The position numbers and the translations under genes are program-made. A stretch of DNA of 64,000 nt from JACKII01 sp965222315. GTDB lineage: Bacteria; Pseudomonadota; Alphaproteobacteria; Bin95. Of this stretch, positions 25,312 to 34,303 are shown in pieces. Positions within the stretch are counted from its first letter, which is position 1. Each line of letters opens with the position of its first letter. Location: contig OZ244951.1 in the NCBI GenBank assembly GCA_965222315.1, positions 434,001-498,000 of the forward strand, in the 5' to 3' direction. The notes under the pieces were generated by a model that was not told where the DNA came from, ran no database searches, and saw only the letters and a program-made list of their open reading frames with translations.

Positions 25312-26793
25312 TTACCGCGGCAGGACGCTCTCGCCCATCAGGTGGGCGTCCACCGCGTTGGCGCACTGTCGGCCTTCCCGGATCGCCCAGACGACCAGAG
25401 ACTGGCCGCGGCGCATGTCGCCGGCGGCGAACACGTTCGCCGCGCCCTTGACCTTGTAGTCGTCAGGCTGCTCCGGAATGCGGCCGAGCGGATCGCGCTG
25501 CACCATGGTGTTGATGCCAAGATCGGCGAGGACGTCATCTTCCCGCGGGCCGACAAATCCCATGGCTAGCAGCACCAGGTCGGCCTCGTAGTCGAACTCG
25601 CCAACCTTTGCCGGCGCCATCCGGCCGTCTGAGCCGCGTTCCCACTTGACGCGGTCGCCCTTGATCCGGGCGACATTGCCATTGCCGTCATCGACCAGTT
25701 CGGTCGTCACCATCTCATATTCGGTGTCGGTGCCGTAGGTTGCGGTGACTTCCTGCTGACTGGAGGACACGCGCTCCTTGCGCGGCCAGTCGGGCCAGAT
25801 CAGCGGCTTGTTCTCTGCCTCCGGCGGGCGGTCGAACAGTTCGAACTGGCGGACGATCTTCGCGCCCTGGCGGGTCGAGGTGCCGATGCAATCGGAGCCG
25901 GTGTCGCCGCCGCCAATCACGATGACGCTCTTGCCAGAAGCGACAAGGTCATGGTTCGCGGGAAGCTGGTCGCCCGCGTTCCGCTTGTTCTGCAGGGGCA
26001 GGAAATCCATGGCGAAATGCACGCCGTTCAGGTCGCGACCCATGATCTCCGACCCCAGGTTGCGTGGGTTTTCCGCGCCGCCCGCCAGCACCACGGCGTC
26101 GAACTCGGCCGACAACCCTTTGGCGGAGACATTCTTGCCGACGTGAGCGTTGTAGACGAAGGTCACGCCTTCCGCCTTCATCTGTTCGACGCGCAGGTCG
26201 ATCAGGTGCTTTTCCATCTTGAAGTCGGGAATGCCGTAACGGAGCAGGCCGCCCGCCCGGTCGTTCTTTTCGTACAGAGTCACCGCATGGCCGGCGCGGG
26301 CCAGTTGCTGGGCACAGGCGAGGCCGGCCGGTCCGGACCCAACCACGGCGACTTTCTTGCCGGTCTTTTTCTCCGGCGGTTGCGGCACAAGCCAGCCGTT
26401 TTCCCGGCCAGTGTCGGCGATGGCGCACTCGATGCTCTTGATCGTCACCGGGCGCACGAAGGTATTGAGGTTCAGCGTGCAGCTTTCCTCGCACGGCGCC
26501 GGGCAGATGCGGCCGGTCATTTCCGGGAAATTATTGGTGGAATGCAGGTTGTCGTAAGCTTCCCGCCATTCGCCGTGATAGACGAGGTCGTTCCAGTCGG
26601 GGATCTGGTTGTTGACCGGGCAACCGTTGTGACAGAACGGAATCCCGCAATCCATGCAGCGCGCGCCCTGCTGGCGGAGTTCATCTTCCGGCAGCGGTTT
26701 GACGAACTCATGCCAATGCTTCAGGCGCTTCTCGACCGGTTCGTAGTCGCGGTCGTGCCGAGGCTCTTCCAGAAAGCCGGTGGGCTTACCCAT
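25312..26793 (-). CDS. gltD: glutamate synthase (NADPH) small subunit
   Basis: 493 residues. It delivers electrons from NADPH through FAD and iron-sulfur clusters to GltB. N-terminal cysteines for two 4Fe-4S clusters lie in RCMDCGIPFCHNGCPV and RICPAPCEESC. The FAD loop is VVGSGPAGLACAQQLA, and the NADPH loop VIGGGDTGSDCIGTS follows. AAGDMRRGQSLVVWAIREGR is the C-terminal FAD contact. Its ATG overlaps the end of gltB by 8 bp, so translation is coupled. The stop is 24 bp from the converging CoA-transferase stop. Confidence 0.96.
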   Translation of the reverse strand: MGKPTGFLEEPRHDRDYEPVEKRLKHWHEFVKPLPEDELRQQGARCMDCGIPFCHNGCPVNNQIPDWNDLVYHGEWREAYDNLHSTNNFPEMTGRICPAPCEESCTLNLNTFVRPVTIKSIECAIADTGRENGWLVPQPPEKKTGKKVAVVGSGPAGLACAQQLARAGHAVTLYEKNDRAGGLLRYGIPDFKMEKHLIDLRVEQMKAEGVTFVYNAHVGKNVSAKGLSAEFDAVVLAGGAENPRNLGSEIMGRDLNGVHFAMDFLPLQNKRNAGDQLPANHDLVASGKSVIVIGGGDTGSDCIGTSTRQGAKIVRQFELFDRPPEAENKPLIWPDWPRKERVSSSQQEVTATYGTDTEYEMVTTELVDDGNGNVARIKGDRVKWERGSDGRMAPAKVGEFDYEADLVLLAMGFVGPREDDVLADLGINTMVQRDPLGRIPEQPDDYKVKGAANVFAAGDMRRGQSLVVWAIREGRQCANAVDAHLMGESVLPR

Positions 26794-29700
26794 GAGCCAC
26801 CTCCTTCGCCGGGGTGTTACCCGTAGCGGCTGCGTCTTCGTCTGCCATTTCGTTCAGCGCACGGCGGAAGTCGTTCGGCATCACCACGACGAACTTGCCG
26901 ACCATCTCGTCGAAATTATCCAAGATGTTCTGTGCCACCGTACTGCCCGTATAGTGCGCGTGCCGCTCAATCAGTAAGCGCAGGCGGTGAATGTGGTGTT
27001 TGAGTTGGGGGACGCCCTTGATCATCACTTCCAACGGGTCCGCCGGCGCGGCTTCGTCCGGGTCGATCCGTTCCAGGCTGACCATCTCCGGGTTGCAGCG
27101 GTCTTCGAACTGGTTGTCCGGGTCGAATACATAGGCGAGGCCGCCGCTCATGCCCGCTGCGAAGTTCATGCCGGTCGGGCCGAGCACGACCATGCAGCCG
27201 CCGGTCATGTATTCGCCGCCATGATCGCCAACGCCTTCCACTACGCAGAACGCGCCGGAGTTGCGCACGCAGAAGCGTTCGCCCGCCACGCCGCGGAAAT
27301 AGGCTTCGCCGTCGATGGCGCCATACAGAACGGTATTGCCGATAACAATGTTCTGTTCCGGCACATAGGGCGAGGAGGCGGGCGGATAGACCGCGATGCG
27401 TCCGCCGGAGAGGCCCTTGCCGACATAGTCGTTGGCAACGCCCTCCAATTCTATGGACACGCCGCGGGCGAGGAATGCGCCGAAGCTCTGGCCGCCGACA
27501 CCGGTCGCCTTCACCGCGATGGTGTCTTCCGGCAGGCCGCCGTGGCCATAACGCTTGGCGACTTCGCCGGACAACATTGCGCCGAACGTGCGGTTGATGT
27601 TGCGCACCTCCACCGGGATCTGCACCGGCTCGCGCCGTTCCAGAGCCGGTTCGGCGGCTGCGATCAGATGATTGTCGAGGGCGTTTTCGAGGCCGTGGTC
27701 CTGTGTTTCACAATTATAAGTTGCGATTTCCGAGCCGACATTGGGCTGATGTATCAGTTTCGAAAGGTTGACACCATGCGCCTTCCAGTGAGCCACCGCC
27801 TTGTGCATGTCGAGCTTGTCGGTCCGGCCGATCATCTCGTTGAACGAGCGGAAGCCGAGGGCTGCCATCATCTCGCGGATTTCTTCGGCGACGAAGAAGA
27901 AGTAGTTGATGACGTTGTCCGGCGTGCCCTGGAAACGCTTTCGCAGTTCAGGGTTCTGGGTCGCGACGCCGACAGGGCAGGTGTTCAGGTGGCATTTGCG
28001 CATCATGATGCAGCCCATGCTGATCAGCGGCGCGGTGGCGAAACCGAACTCGTCGGCGCCGAGCATCGCCGCTATCACCACGTCCCGGCCGGTGCGTAAG
28101 CCGCCGTCGGCCTGCACCGCAATGCGGCCGCGCAGGCCGTTCAGCACCAGGGTCTGGTGCGTCTCTGCTAAGCCGATCTCCCACGGGCTGCCGGCATGGG
28201 TCAGCGAGGTGATGGGGGAGGCGCCGGTGCCGCCCTCGAAACCCGAAATGGTGACGTGATCCGCCTTCGCCTTGGAGACGCCGGCGGCGACGGTGCCGAC
28301 GCCGACCTCCGACACCAGCTTGACGCTGATACGTGCGCGGGGGTTGGCGTTCTTCAGGTCGTGGATAAGCTGTGCCAAATCCTCGATTGAGTAGATGTCG
28401 TGATGGGGCGGTGGCGAGATCAGGCCGACGCCGGGGGTGGAGTGGCGCACGGTGGCGATGGCGCGGTCCACCTTGTGGCCGGGCAACTGGCCGCCCTCGC
28501 CGGGCTTGGCGCCCTGGGCCATCTTGATCTGGATATCGTCCGCATTGACCAGGTATTCGGTCGTCACGCCGAATCGGCCCGACGCCACCTGCTTGATGCG
28601 GCTGCGCATGGTGTCGCCTTCCTGTTTCCAGAAAGGATGGTCCTTCGCCAGCGGCACGAAGCGGTCCGGCTCTTCCCCGCCTTCGCCGGTGTTCGAGCGG
28701 CCGCCGATGCGGTTCATGGCGATGGCGAGCGTCGTGTGCGCCTCCCGGCTGATCGAGCCGAAGCTCATCGCGCCGGTGGAAAAGCGCTTCACGATCTCCG
28801 AGGCAGATTCGACCTCGCCGATAGGAATGGCATTGCCGGGCTTGATGTCGAACAGGCCGCGCAGCGTATAGAGCTTACGGGACTGGTCGTTCATTTCCTC
28901 AGCGAACAGCTTGTATTCGTTGGTGTTGTTGCCGCGCACGGCGTGTTGCAAGTGCGCGACTGAGGACGGATTCCAGGCGTGGTGCTCGCCACGGAACCGG
29001 AAGGCATATTCGCCGCCGACATCCAGCATTTTGGCGAGCGTTGGGTCGTCGCCGAACGCGCGGGTGTGGCGGACGAAGGTCTCCCGCGCGACTTCGGCCA
29101 GGCCGATGCCTTCGACCATGGTTTGCGTTCCAGTGAAATACTGATCGACAAATGGGGTCGAAAGGCCGACCGCATCGAAAATCTGTGCGCCGCAATAGGA
29201 CTGGTAGGTCGAGATGCCCATCTTGGAGCAGACCTTCAGGATGCCTTTGTTCAACGCTTTTATGTAGTTGTAGGAGGCTTCTTCCAGGGTGAGGCCGCCC
29301 AGGTCGCCGAGGCGGTCAGCGATGGTCTCGAACGCCAGATATGGGTTGATCGCCTCCGCGCCATAGCCCGCCAGCACACACATATGGTGCACCTCGCGGG
29401 CCTCGCCTGTCTCGATCACCAGGCCGGTTTCAGTGCGCAGACCCTTGCGGATCAGATGATGGTGGACGGCAGAGCAGGCCAGCAGGGCCGGCATGGGGAT
29501 GCGGGTTGCGCTCATGCCTCGGTCGGACAGGATCAGAATATTATGCGCTTCGCGCACGGCTTCTTCAGCCGCGGCGCAGAGCGCCTCGACAGCTGGCCCG
29601 AGCCCGTCTGTACCTTCATCAGCTTCCCAACAAACATCAAGCGTCTTGGTACGGAAGGTGTCGCCGACCAAAACATCAAACTCTCTGATCTTTTCCAGAT

Positions 29701-31408
29701 CCAGGTTCGACAAGATGGGTTGATGCGCCTCGAGCCGTTTATGACTTGGATCGTGCCCAGTACCGAGAAGGTTGGGCCTTGGACCGATTAGCGTGGTCAG
29801 CGACATGACCACTTCTTCACGGATTGGATCAATCGGAGGATTAGTCACCTGCGCAAAGTTTTGCTTGAAATAAGTGTAAAGCAGCTTTGGCTTGTCGGAA
29901 AGTACGCTAATGGGGGTGTCTTTGCCCATGGAGCCGATGGGATCGTCACCCGCCTGCGCCATCGGCTCAAGGAAGAATTTCAGATCTTCTTGTGTATAGC
30001 CAAACGCCTGTTGTCGGTCGAGCAGTGGAATGTTGCTAGTCGGCGGTTCGTGTTGGGCTTCTGGCAGTTCTTCCAATTGATATTGGGTTTCGTTAAGCCA
30101 TTGCTGGTAAGGATGCGCGTCTGCTAGCGATGCCTTTAGCTCGGCGTCGTCTACAATGCGCCCCTCGTTCATATCGACCAGCAACATCTTGCCGGGCTGC
30201 AGTCGCCACTGTTCCTTGATCTGCTCAGGCGGAATCGGCAGAACGCCGATCTCTGAGCCCATCACAATCCGGTCATCGGTGGTCACCAGGTAGCGGGCAG
30301 GGCGCAGACCGTTCCGGTCGAGCGTGGCACCGATCTGGCGACCGTTAGTAAAGCAGACAGCGGCGGGGCCATCCCACGGCTCCATTAGTGCGGCATTGTA
30401 CTCGTAGAACGCTCGACGTTTCTCATCCATTAGCTTGTTTTTACCCCAAGCTTCGGGGATCATCAGCATCATAGCGTGCATCAGCGGATAGCCGCCCAGC
30501 ACTAGCAATTCCAATGCATTGTCAAAGCACGCTGTGTCAGACTGACCTTCAGGGATTAAAGGCCAGACCTTGTCCAAATCATCACCGAACAACTCGCTTT
30601 TCATCGAGTGCCGGCGCGCCGCCATCCAGTTGATGTTGCCCCGCACGGTGTTGATTTCGCCGTTGTGGCAAATATAGCGGTACGGGTGCGCCAATCGCCA
30701 AGATGGAAACGTGTTTGTCGAAAAACGTTGATGCACCAACGCAAATGCGCTCTCAAATCGTGGATCGCTGAGGTCCGGGTAATAGTCATCGACCTGCCCG
30801 GCAAGCAGCATTCCCTTATACACGACCGTCTGAGAAGAGCAGGAGACCGGGTAATAGTCTGCAGCACCTTCCAGTCCTTGCTCGGTGATCGAAGTTATGA
30901 CCCGCTTGCGGGCAACGTATAACTTCCGCTCGAAATGCTCCTGATCCCAATCGGCGATATTGCCAATAAAAATCTGCCGATGGGCGGGTTCGACTGCCGC
31001 CACTGCCTTGCCCAGTACCGCGGTCCGCACCGGCACATCACGCCAGCCGAGAACAGCCATTCCCTCCGCTGCAACGGACTCTTCCCAAAGCGCTTCCATA
31101 GGCGCGCGCGCCGCGGCGTCGCGGGGCAGGAACAGCATGCCGACACCGTATTTGCCTTGAGGGGGCAGATCGAAGCCGCAAACCTCCCGGAAGAACCGGT
31201 CCGGAATCTGAGTCAAAATCCCGGCGCCGTCGCCGGTCAGCGGGTCGGCGCCGACGGCGCCACGGTGATCCAGATTGAGCAAGATTTGAAGGCCATCGCG
31301 GACGTTTTGATGCGATTTGCGACCTTTGATATCGGCGACAAAGCCGACACCGCACGAATCGTGCTCGTTGCGCGGATCGTAAAGGCCTTGCGCAGCGGGC
31401 CGTTGCAT
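26786..31408 (-). CDS. gltB: glutamate synthase (NADPH) large subunit
   Basis: 1540 residues from ATG 31408, preceded by AGGAGG at 7 nt; a TTG two codons earlier is less likely. It makes two glutamates from glutamine and 2-oxoglutarate. Domains: class II amidotransferase with the nucleophile Cys19 in HDSCGVGFVAD, normally exposed by propeptide removal; a central domain; FMN-binding (beta/alpha)8 domain with 3Fe-4S cysteines in CHLNTCPVGVA (about residue 1125); and a C-terminal beta-helix (GGRIAVYPP, GNTVLYGA, GEYMTGGCMVVLG). Third-position GC is about 60% in a 100-codon hand count upstream of 30,262 but about 90% in 50 codons near 28,250, so the first half looks compositionally different. Confidence 0.97.
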   Translation of the reverse strand: MQRPAAQGLYDPRNEHDSCGVGFVADIKGRKSHQNVRDGLQILLNLDHRGAVGADPLTGDGAGILTQIPDRFFREVCGFDLPPQGKYGVGMLFLPRDAAARAPMEALWEESVAAEGMAVLGWRDVPVRTAVLGKAVAAVEPAHRQIFIGNIADWDQEHFERKLYVARKRVITSITEQGLEGAADYYPVSCSSQTVVYKGMLLAGQVDDYYPDLSDPRFESAFALVHQRFSTNTFPSWRLAHPYRYICHNGEINTVRGNINWMAARRHSMKSELFGDDLDKVWPLIPEGQSDTACFDNALELLVLGGYPLMHAMMLMIPEAWGKNKLMDEKRRAFYEYNAALMEPWDGPAAVCFTNGRQIGATLDRNGLRPARYLVTTDDRIVMGSEIGVLPIPPEQIKEQWRLQPGKMLLVDMNEGRIVDDAELKASLADAHPYQQWLNETQYQLEELPEAQHEPPTSNIPLLDRQQAFGYTQEDLKFFLEPMAQAGDDPIGSMGKDTPISVLSDKPKLLYTYFKQNFAQVTNPPIDPIREEVVMSLTTLIGPRPNLLGTGHDPSHKRLEAHQPILSNLDLEKIREFDVLVGDTFRTKTLDVCWEADEGTDGLGPAVEALCAAAEEAVREAHNILILSDRGMSATRIPMPALLACSAVHHHLIRKGLRTETGLVIETGEAREVHHMCVLAGYGAEAINPYLAFETIADRLGDLGGLTLEEASYNYIKALNKGILKVCSKMGISTYQSYCGAQIFDAVGLSTPFVDQYFTGTQTMVEGIGLAEVARETFVRHTRAFGDDPTLAKMLDVGGEYAFRFRGEHHAWNPSSVAHLQHAVRGNNTNEYKLFAEEMNDQSRKLYTLRGLFDIKPGNAIPIGEVESASEIVKRFSTGAMSFGSISREAHTTLAIAMNRIGGRSNTGEGGEEPDRFVPLAKDHPFWKQEGDTMRSRIKQVASGRFGVTTEYLVNADDIQIKMAQGAKPGEGGQLPGHKVDRAIATVRHSTPGVGLISPPPHHDIYSIEDLAQLIHDLKNANPRARISVKLVSEVGVGTVAAGVSKAKADHVTISGFEGGTGASPITSLTHAGSPWEIGLAETHQTLVLNGLRGRIAVQADGGLRTGRDVVIAAMLGADEFGFATAPLISMGCIMMRKCHLNTCPVGVATQNPELRKRFQGTPDNVINYFFFVAEEIREMMAALGFRSFNEMIGRTDKLDMHKAVAHWKAHGVNLSKLIHQPNVGSEIATYNCETQDHGLENALDNHLIAAAEPALERREPVQIPVEVRNINRTFGAMLSGEVAKRYGHGGLPEDTIAVKATGVGGQSFGAFLARGVSIELEGVANDYVGKGLSGGRIAVYPPASSPYVPEQNIVIGNTVLYGAIDGEAYFRGVAGERFCVRNSGAFCVVEGVGDHGGEYMTGGCMVVLGPTGMNFAAGMSGGLAYVFDPDNQFEDRCNPEMVSLERIDPDEAAPADPLEVMIKGVPQLKHHIHRLRLLIERHAHYTGSTVAQNILDNFDEMVGKFVVVMPNDFRRALNEMADEDAAATGNTPAKEVAHG

Positions 31409-31432
31409 CCTCAATCCTCCTGCCTTGCGTCA

Positions 31433-31451
31433 GATCCTGTTACGCAGGATC
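31433..31451 (-). promoter_or_regulatory. inverted repeat upstream of gltB
   Basis: GATCCTG (31433-31439) and CAGGATC (31445-31451) are perfect 7-bp inverted repeats around TTACG, centred 34 bp before the gltB ATG. It could be an operator or a leader hairpin controlling gltBD. The binding protein is unknown. Confidence 0.4.
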
Positions 31452-31534
31452 AGAGCGTCCTGATCATTCGCGATCTCCCCGCCATACAGGGGGGAAATCG
31501 TGTGCGCCGGTCCTATAGTTCGCGTTGGAGCGGA

Positions 31535-31702
31535 TCACACGTTACTCAATCGTTTGCACATCGATGATGTGACAGCCCGTTTCAGACAAGGGTCGATCCA
31601 TTGATCGAGCAGGGGCATGGCCACTTCCTGCCAGAATACGGGATCGTGTTCGTACCCGATCACGCCGATGCGAGCAAGCAATATCCTGGTCGCATGGCCC
31701 AT
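31535..31702 (-). CDS. possible 55-residue hypothetical protein upstream of gltB
   Basis: An ATG at 31702 opens 55 codons ending at TGA 31535-31537: it begins MGHATRILLARIGVIGYEHD and ends CKRLSNV. It contains a Trp-rich amphipathic stretch (FWQEVAMPLLDQWID). There is no clear Shine-Dalgarno sequence and no family was recognised. It lies in the otherwise empty 354-bp region between gltB and the enolase-like gene, on the gltB strand and upstream of it. It could be a real small gene, a gltB leader peptide or chance. The rest of 31409-31762 holds the GATCCTG inverted repeat and nothing else recognised. Confidence 0.25.
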   Translation of the reverse strand: MGHATRILLARIGVIGYEHDPVFWQEVAMPLLDQWIDPCLKRAVTSSMCKRLSNV

Positions 31703-31762
31703 TGCAAAAGATCTATGCCGCAGATGCGAACCACTCCCGCGGCAGGGTATTAAACCAAAGTC

Positions 31763-32872
31763 TTAGTCGCGCACCAGCGAGCGTTCAGCCATGTCAGGGT
31801 CGAGGCTTAAGCCCAGGCCAGGCTGGTCTGGCGGCAGCAGGAATACGCCCTCGTCCGTTACCTCTTCCCGCAACGCGGGACCGGTGAACAACTGAGTCTG
31901 GAAGGCCAGCAGCGCGTTGTCTGGCATGAAGTATTCGATCCACTGCACATTCGGCAGGCCAGCAGCAGCATGCAGGTGGATCGACTGCAGATTCCAGGGC
32001 GACACCGGGATGCTGCGGGCGGTAGCGTAGGCGTGGATGCGCAGCCAGTCCGTCAGGCCACCGGTCAGGGCCGCGTTCGGCTGCAAGATATCCACGCAGC
32101 CCTCGTCGATCAGGCGCTGAAACTCGGCGAGGCCGACATTCTGCTCGCCGCCAACGATATAGGTGTCGCCCGCGTTCGCGCGCACGCGGCTGTAACCATT
32201 GAGGTCACCTGGCGGTACGGGCTCCTCCAGCCAGTAAAGGCCGTAGGGCTCCCAGGCCCTTAGCATTTGAATGGCGGTATCGACGTCCCAGGTGCCGTTC
32301 ACATCGACCATCAGCCGGATGTCCGGGCCGACCGCCTCGCGCACGGTGGCGACGCGGGCTGTCGCTTCCGCCGTGGTGACGAAGGTGCGGGTGCCGCGGA
32401 TCTTCAGCGCCTTGTGACCGTTGTTCACGTCCTCCAGCGCCCGCTCGGCGAGCTTGTCGGGCGGCATGTGGTGGGCGCAATTGCAGTAGGTCGGAATGCG
32501 CTCGCGGTAGCTGCCGAACAGTTTAGCAACCGGCACGCCGGAGGCCTTGCCCTTGATGTCCCAGAGCGCGAAATCGACGGCGGCGATGGCCAGCCGCATC
32601 ATGCCGTCGCCACCGCGCCGAGGAGCGGCGTCATACATCGCCTGCCAGCATTCGGTGGTGAGGAACGGGTTGCGTCCCTTGAGGGCCGGGGCGATCAGCC
32701 CGTGAATCATCGCGGTCAGGATCGGCGCGGTGGTGCCGGTTGCGGTCGCGAAGCCCATGCCGGTTACGCCGTCGCCGGTGGCGACTTCGATGATCAGGAT
32801 TTCGGAACCATAGTTGCTGCCGCCTGCATCCAGTGCGCGGTGGCGGCGGGTGTTGATACCGGTGATCTGCAT
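31763..32872 (-). CDS. mandelate racemase/muconate lactonizing (enolase superfamily) protein
   Basis: 369 residues, the usual size. N-terminal capping domain (1-125) followed by a TIM barrel. The metal ligands are in the expected places: Asp190 (LMVDVNGTW), Glu216 or Glu217 (WLEEPVPP) and Glu243 (GGEQNVG). The second-strand base motif is Lys157-x-Arg159 (ALKIRG) rather than Lys-x-Lys. At the position where mandelate racemase-type members carry a catalytic His after strand 7, this protein reads SPWNLQS, so the reaction may differ from racemisation. It abstracts a proton alpha to a carboxylate in all known members; the substrate is unknown. It is 55 bp downstream of the thioesterase on the same strand. 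Confidence 0.82.
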   Translation of the reverse strand: MQITGINTRRHRALDAGGSNYGSEILIIEVATGDGVTGMGFATATGTTAPILTAMIHGLIAPALKGRNPFLTTECWQAMYDAAPRRGGDGMMRLAIAAVDFALWDIKGKASGVPVAKLFGSYRERIPTYCNCAHHMPPDKLAERALEDVNNGHKALKIRGTRTFVTTAEATARVATVREAVGPDIRLMVDVNGTWDVDTAIQMLRAWEPYGLYWLEEPVPPGDLNGYSRVRANAGDTYIVGGEQNVGLAEFQRLIDEGCVDILQPNAALTGGLTDWLRIHAYATARSIPVSPWNLQSIHLHAAAGLPNVQWIEYFMPDNALLAFQTQLFTGPALREEVTDEGVFLLPPDQPGLGLSLDPDMAERSLVRD

Positions 32873-32927
32873 CCGGCGGGTTCCTTCCTCGTTCGTTCCG
32901 GTAAGGGTTGGGGGCGGGTCCCGGCGG

Positions 32928-33347
32928 TCAGTGACGTGGCGCCAGCACCATCTGCGTCTGGGTCACGACCGCGGCGAGCTTGCCGCCCTCCGCCGTTATG
33001 CGCGTCTGCCAGACATGCGTGGAGCGGCCGCGGTGGATCGGCATCGCCTCGGCGACCAGCTTCGCCCCGAGCGGTGCGCCGGAAAGAAAATTGGTTTTGC
33101 TCTCCAGCGTCGTCGTGCCGAAGCCATCGGCCAGATTGACCATGGTCGCCGCCGCGCCGACCGTGTCGGCGAAGGCCATCAGGGCACCGCCATGGCAGAT
33201 ATCCGGGCGGGTGCAGAGTTCGGCGCGGACGGACATTTCGGCCACGACCCGCTCCGGCTCGGCTTCGGTAAAGACGATGCCAAGCAGTTGGGCGAACGGC
33301 AGGGGATTGCCGTTCAGTTCCGCCAGGAAATCCCGTCCGTCCGCCAT
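32928..33347 (-). CDS. PaaI-like hotdog-fold thioesterase
   Basis: 139 residues, single hotdog domain. The active-site segment DICHGGALMAFADTVGAAATMVN is the PaaI/YbdB pattern (HGG followed by the acidic helix). LESKTNFLSGAPLGAKLVAEA and RGRSTHVWQTRI are the strands that line the CoA channel. It hydrolyses an acyl-CoA of unknown identity. Its ATG at 33347 overlaps the stop of the MoxR gene as TGATG, so the two are co-translated, an unusual pairing. Confidence 0.85.
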   Translation of the reverse strand: MADGRDFLAELNGNPLPFAQLLGIVFTEAEPERVVAEMSVRAELCTRPDICHGGALMAFADTVGAAATMVNLADGFGTTTLESKTNFLSGAPLGAKLVAEAMPIHRGRSTHVWQTRITAEGGKLAAVVTQTQMVLAPRH

Positions 33348-34303
33348 CAGGCCACCGCCTTCTCCGCGTTGCGGATGAATTCGTACAAGTGCTGATCGAC
33401 GGCCTGGATGTCTTCCTCGAACTTCAGGAAGACGTTCAGGGTTTCGCGCACCATGTCAGCCTCAAGCTCGGTCGCGTGCAGAAGCAGCAGAACGCGCGCC
33501 CAGTCGATGGTTTCCGATACGCTCGGTTGTTTCTTCAGGTCCATCGTTCGGACACTTTGAACGAATTCCACGAGTTGTGACCGAAGTGCCACAGGGATTT
33601 CCGGCACCCGAGCTTTGATGATGGAGCGCTCCAGTATTGCATCGGGGAATGGCACAAATAAATGCAAGCAACGCCGTTTCAATGCGTCTGACATGTCCCG
33701 CGTGTTGTTCGATGTCAAAAATACGTAGGGGCGTTTCTTTGCCTTTATTGTGCCCAGCTCCGGAATGGAGATTTGAAATTCCGAAAGTATTTCTAGCAAA
33801 AATGCTTCGAACTCGTGATCAGACTTGTCGACCTCGTCGATTAGGAGAACGCAGCCGTCGTCTTCTTTCAGCGCTTGCAGCAGAGGCCGCGGCGCCAAGA
33901 ATCGCTCGGAGAAAAATACGTCGGAATGTTTGTGCAACTGGTCCATGGAGGCGGAGAGACCTTGCGCACCCTGTAGCACTTCCTCCATCTTGTCCTTCAG
34001 GATCTGAGTGTAGAGTAATTGCTTTGCATAGCGCCATTCGTAGAGAGCCTTGCCCTCGTCTAAGCCTTCGTAGCATTGCAGCCGAATCAGCGGCGCTTCC
34101 AGGTAAGCTGAGGTTGTGTTGGCAAGTTCGGTCTTGCCAACACCGGCTGGGCCTTCGATCAGGATCGGCTTTTCCAACTGACAGGCGACATACACAGCTG
34201 TTGCGATTGTTCGAGAACAAATATAGCCCAGTTCAGCGTAGCCTTGCTGGATACGTTCAATGGACTGAAGCTTGTCTGCGCGCATAGCGGCGAGATCGGG
34301 CAT
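33347..34303 (-). CDS. MoxR-family AAA+ ATPase
   Basis: 318 residues from ATG 34303; an in-frame ATG at 34444 would add 47 residues without family features. Walker A is LIEGPAGVGKTE near residue 50, Walker B is VLLIDEVDKSD, sensor 1 is FLTSNNTRDMS, and the second region of homology is DALKRRCLHLFVPFPD. It matches the MoxR/CoxD-type chaperone ATPases, which normally work with a VWA (CoxE-like) partner to mature metal enzymes. No VWA partner lies next to it; the gene is instead coupled to a thioesterase. Codons are less GC-rich than those of flanking genes. Confidence 0.85.
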   Translation of the reverse strand: MPDLAAMRADKLQSIERIQQGYAELGYICSRTIATAVYVACQLEKPILIEGPAGVGKTELANTTSAYLEAPLIRLQCYEGLDEGKALYEWRYAKQLLYTQILKDKMEEVLQGAQGLSASMDQLHKHSDVFFSERFLAPRPLLQALKEDDGCVLLIDEVDKSDHEFEAFLLEILSEFQISIPELGTIKAKKRPYVFLTSNNTRDMSDALKRRCLHLFVPFPDAILERSIIKARVPEIPVALRSQLVEFVQSVRTMDLKKQPSVSETIDWARVLLLLHATELEADMVRETLNVFLKFEEDIQAVDQHLYEFIRNAEKAVA

